Of a stretch of DNA of 8,753 nucleotides, positions 5,890 through 8,753 are shown piece by piece (position 1 is the stretch's first letter; the number at the start of each line of letters is the position of its first letter). The position numbers were made by a program, and so were the translations under genes. The stretch comes from an uncultured Lachnospiraceae bacterium. GTDB lineage: Bacteria > Bacillota_A > Clostridia > Lachnospirales > Lachnospiraceae. The notes under the pieces are model-generated. The model was not told the origin of the DNA, ran no database searches, and saw nothing but the letters and a program-made list of their open reading frames with translations. The stretch spans positions 1 through 8,753 of the forward strand of contig CADBNG010000340.1 of the NCBI GenBank assembly GCA_902795985.1, read 5' to 3'.

Positions 5890-7671
5890 ATGCAAATGAA
5901 GAAACAACGGTATTTTGGCATTATTCCGGAAGTAACGGTTTTTTTTATGGTTGCTGTGTTGATTACCGGAGTCATTACTTCTCTGTCAGAATACGCGCTC
6001 ACCCGCAGGACCGTTCGGGCGCAGACGGAGAAGCTTGCCGGGGACATCGCGCAGGAAGTCCGCCTTTCGATGAAGGAATATCCGGCGTATCAATGGCTGC
6101 TCCGGTACTGGTATGAGCATGCCGGCGAACTGGATATCGAATACGATGCGGACTTTCAGACAGGGACGAAAACGGAAGAGAAATGCCGGGTGCTGACGCA
6201 GCGGCAGCCGGGTCTTTCGCTGAAATATGCGGATGAAACGGCGCTGGAAGCCCTGCCGCCGGAAGACCGGCAGCTTTATGCCGAGATTACCTATTCCTGG
6301 TTTACGACCCGGATTGACCAGATTAAACGGGTCTATCACGTTGATTTCCTGTTTATCGTCGTATCCGATGAATCCTTCCGGAAGCAGTTTTTCCTTTTCA
6401 GCGCTGCCGATGAAGGAGACGTACGGGGTACGAATTATGAGGAAGTGTATATCCTTGGCACCCAGGTGGAGGTATCGGAAAGCCAGCAGGAAGCCATGCG
6501 CGGCGCGAAAGAGAATTCGGAGCATCTGGCGAATGCCGGCAGCTATATGGATTATTACGGCTATCTGGACAGCCTGGACGGCCGGGACCATTTTATCGGG
6601 CTGACCTATAACCTGTCGGATCTGCGCTCAGGCATCGTTGCGCAGACAAAGACGGGAACCCTCTATGTCATGATCCTTCAGCTTGTTCTGTCGGTCATCT
6701 GCCTGCTTCTGCTGTTTTTCTTCGTACTGCGGCCGCTGAGGCAGGTGCAGCAGAATATCCGGATGTATAAGCAGACAAAAGACAGCCGGATCGTCATCGG
6801 GAATCTTTCCGGGATCCGTTCGTACAATGAAATCGGCCAGCTTGCGGAAGACGTGATGGAACTTTCCGGGGAAATTGACGATTATCTGGAACGGATCGAA
6901 ACCATCACGGCGGAAAAGGAACGGATCGGTACGGAACTGGCACTGGCGGCGCGGATCCAGACGGACATGCTGCCGAACCGCTTCCCGGCTTTTCCGGACC
7001 GCTGCGAGTTTGATCTTTACGCGTCAATGACCCCGGCCCGGGAGGTCGGCGGTGATTTTTATGATTTCTTCCTTGTGGACGACGACCATCTCGCGCTGGT
7101 CATCGCCGACGTTTCCGGCAAAGGCGTGCCTGCGGCCCTGTTCATGATGTCCGCAACGATCATCATCAAGAACAACGCCATGCAGGGCAAATCCCCGGCC
7201 CGGATCCTGGAGCACACGAACCGGGCAGTCTGCGACAATAACCGGGAGGACATGTTTGTAACGGTATGGATCGGCATTCTTGAAATTTCCACCGGAAGGC
7301 TGACCAGCGCGAACGCGGGACATGAATACCCGGTGCTTAAAAGAGCCGGCGGAAGTTATGAGCTGATCCGGAGCCGGCACGACCTGTTCCTCGGCGCGAT
7401 GGCCGGCCGGAAATACCGGGAAGAGGAGATGCAGCTGAATCCCGGGGATAAACTGTTCCTGTACACCGACGGGGTTCCGGAGGCGACGGATGCCGAAAAC
7501 AGGATGTTCGGCCTTGACCGGATGCTGGAAACCCTGAATGCCCGGCAGGAGGCCGATCCCCGGCAGACCCTTGCCGATATACAGACAGCGGTCGGCGCTT
7601 TTATCGGGGAAGCCGAGCAGTTTGACGATCTGACAATGCTGTGTCTGGAATATAAGGGAAAAGAGAACTGA
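5890..7671 (+). CDS. Membrane-bound sensor PP2C/SpoIIE-type serine/threonine phosphatase
   Basis: From ATG 5890 the protein has 593 residues. TM1 spans about 13-31. Residues about 32-257 face outward as an uncharacterised sensor region with YPAYQWLLRYWYEHAGELDIEYD (64-86) and a FLFIVVSDE stretch (153-161). TM2 spans about 258-280. A HAMP-like linker (RPLRQVQQNIRMY to IGQLAEDVMEL) and a coiled coil reach about 355. The catalytic domain shows LAARIQTDMLP (352-362), EVGGDFYDF (385-393, D389), IADVSGKGVPAALFM (405-419, D407), SANAGHEYPVL (473-483), LYTDGVPEATD (524-534, D527) and FDDLTML (578-584, D579/D580), so the metal-binding aspartates are present. This layout fits RsbU-like phosphatases that dephosphorylate an anti-sigma-factor antagonist or another phosphoprotein in response to an external signal; the partner is not in the window. 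The frame extends upstream to 5446, but that part overlaps the pseudouridine synthase and the repeats. A GTG at 5839 with aaaggag is the alternative start. The oxidoreductase gene follows after 15 bp. Confidence 0.88.
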   Translation: MQMKKQRYFGIIPEVTVFFMVAVLITGVITSLSEYALTRRTVRAQTEKLAGDIAQEVRLSMKEYPAYQWLLRYWYEHAGELDIEYDADFQTGTKTEEKCRVLTQRQPGLSLKYADETALEALPPEDRQLYAEITYSWFTTRIDQIKRVYHVDFLFIVVSDESFRKQFFLFSAADEGDVRGTNYEEVYILGTQVEVSESQQEAMRGAKENSEHLANAGSYMDYYGYLDSLDGRDHFIGLTYNLSDLRSGIVAQTKTGTLYVMILQLVLSVICLLLLFFFVLRPLRQVQQNIRMYKQTKDSRIVIGNLSGIRSYNEIGQLAEDVMELSGEIDDYLERIETITAEKERIGTELALAARIQTDMLPNRFPAFPDRCEFDLYASMTPAREVGGDFYDFFLVDDDHLALVIADVSGKGVPAALFMMSATIIIKNNAMQGKSPARILEHTNRAVCDNNREDMFVTVWIGILEISTGRLTSANAGHEYPVLKRAGGSYELIRSRHDLFLGAMAGRKYREEEMQLNPGDKLFLYTDGVPEATDAENRMFGLDRMLETLNARQEADPRQTLADIQTAVGAFIGEAEQFDDLTMLCLEYKGKEN

Positions 7672-7686
7672 CGGAAGGGAGAGAAC

Positions 7687-8753
7687 ATGTCAGAAAAACC
7701 GGAAATAACGGGGAAGGAGCCTGCTGCGGAACATCCGGGGGAGGACACCCGGGTTCGGACGGCGTACAGCTTTTGCGATATCTGTTCTCCGGCTCCCGGA
7801 TGCGGAGTGACCTGTACCGTCCGGGACGGTAAGATTACGGAAATCCGGGGAACGGAAGAACATCCGGGCGGCGGCGGGCACCTGTGCACAAAAGGCCTGG
7901 CGCTTCGGCAGTATATTTACCGGGAAGACCGCCTGACAACCCCGCTGCGCCGTGTGGGGGAAAAAGGAAGCGGGCAGTTTGAACCGGTCAGCTGGGAGGA
8001 AGCTTTTGCGGAGATTGCCGCGCGTTTTAAAAAAGTAAAAGACGAAGACGGCGCTTCGGCCGTGGCTTTTTATTCCGGATATAACAAATGGTACCGCCCG
8101 TTCCTTCAGCGGCTTTGTTATTCCTTCGGTTCGGTGAATTACGGATCGGAATCCTCCACCTGCTTTACCGCCACGGCCATGTCCTGGAAGACAGCGGCCG
8201 GGTACGACGCGGTCCTGCCGGACCGGAAGAACTGCGGGACGTTTCTGGGATGGGGATACAATCCCTGCAATTCCAAAAACGTGGGATCCGGCTATCCCAG
8301 AAAGGGGAAGGAAAAAGTCATCATCGTGGATCCGCGGATCACGCCGGCGGTCAAAATGGAGGCGGATCTGCACCTTCGCCCGGTCCCGGGGACCGACGGA
8401 GCCCTGGCCCACGCGATCGCCCGGGAACTGATCGTCCGGGGATGGATCGATTCGGATTATATTGACAAAAAGGTTCACGGATTCCCGGAGTATAAGGAAT
8501 ACGTCCTGCGTTTTACGCCGGAGGAGGCGGAAAAGATCACCCGGGTGCCGGCGGAAAAAATACGGGAAGCCGCGGAAATCATCGGCGGGCACCTGCCGCT
8601 GGCGATTGCCCAGTCCTCCAGCGCTTTCGTGCATCATAAAAACGGATACCAGAATCACCGGGCGGTCCAGGCGCTGGCGGCCCTGACCGGCTCCTTTGAC
8701 GTTCCCGGCGGAATGATTCCGAGTCCGGATACCTTTGGCCACGTCCGGGCCGG
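7687..8753 (+). CDS. Molybdopterin-dependent oxidoreductase, N-terminal 355 residues (3' end outside window)
   Basis: ATG 7687 is preceded by ggaaggga(g) with a 5-nt gap and lies 15 bp after the phosphatase stop; the frame is open to the right edge. After about 25 charged residues comes a [4Fe-4S] domain: C30, C33, C39 and C67, spaced C-x2-C-x5-C-x27-C, with TVRDGKITEIRG and GGGGHLCTKG. K69 fits the conserved lysine between cluster and pterin. PLRRVGEKGSGQFEPVSWEEAF (86-107) is the usual entry to the bis-MGD domains. SESSTCFTA (154-162) offers C159 as the likely Mo/W ligand, followed by GWGYNPCNS (188-196) and VDPRITPAVKMEADLHLRPVPGTDGALAHAIA (214-245). This is the DMSO-reductase superfamily. 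There is no twin-arginine signal, so it should be cytoplasmic. The substrate (formate, an organic N- or S-oxide, acetylene, an aromatic or another) cannot be told, because the deciding parts lie outside the window. Probably co-transcribed with the phosphatase. Confidence 0.9.
   Translation, partial: MSEKPEITGKEPAAEHPGEDTRVRTAYSFCDICSPAPGCGVTCTVRDGKITEIRGTEEHPGGGGHLCTKGLALRQYIYREDRLTTPLRRVGEKGSGQFEPVSWEEAFAEIAARFKKVKDEDGASAVAFYSGYNKWYRPFLQRLCYSFGSVNYGSESSTCFTATAMSWKTAAGYDAVLPDRKNCGTFLGWGYNPCNSKNVGSGYPRKGKEKVIIVDPRITPAVKMEADLHLRPVPGTDGALAHAIARELIVRGWIDSDYIDKKVHGFPEYKEYVLRFTPEEAEKITRVPAEKIREAAEIIGGHLPLAIAQSSSAFVHHKNGYQNHRAVQALAALTGSFDVPGGMIPSPDTFGHVRA

Noticed and set aside
5575..5907. N-terminal extension of the pseudouridine synthase frame
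   Set aside because: The extra residues are translations of the repeats and lack family similarity; Met at 5574 precedes the S4 domain properly.

Overview
The window reads as chromosomal DNA from a moderately GC-rich anaerobic Firmicute, most likely a gut or rumen clostridium near Lachnospiraceae. The evidence is strong AAGGAG-type ribosome binding sites, -35/-10 promoters of the housekeeping type, secreted proteins built from BIG2, FN3 and MBG-like modules, a clostridial-type membrane PP2C/SpoIIE phosphatase, and a molybdopterin oxidoreductase. This assignment comes from protein style only; there is no rRNA or marker gene in the window.

Left part (1-3748): The 3' end of a large cell-surface or secreted protein (Cys-motif repeats, a BIG2 domain, two FN3 domains) runs in from the left edge. 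A cluster of G/C hairpins follows, then a well-formed promoter driving a 396-residue protein of the CofE (F420-0:L-glutamate ligase) superfamily. That gene ends in a hairpin terminator. A structured 321-bp intergenic stretch leads to a second secreted protein, with a signal peptide, an MBG-like beta domain and a short PQQ-type propeller.

Middle (3749-5889): A cytoplasmic metallo-beta-lactamase-fold hydrolase (COG1237 type) on the plus strand converges on an RluA-family rRNA/tRNA pseudouridine synthase on the minus strand. The pseudouridine synthase diverges from the next plus-strand gene across a 315-bp region that carries a nearly perfect tandem duplication of a 47-bp palindromic element and a clear promoter.

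Right part (5890-8753): A two-TM sensor phosphatase (extracytoplasmic sensor, HAMP-like linker, PP2C/SpoIIE catalytic domain) is followed after 15 bp by a molybdopterin oxidoreductase with an N-terminal [4Fe-4S] site, cut by the right edge. The pair looks like one operon and could link a signalling phosphatase to a redox enzyme, but the sequence alone does not prove this.

The clearest structure not explained by genes is a family of short palindromes with a GGGGACAG/CTGTCCCC core. It recurs in three intergenic regions and shares an identical 12-mer (ctgtccccttcg) at three places. No tRNA, rRNA, CRISPR array, transposase or attachment site was seen.
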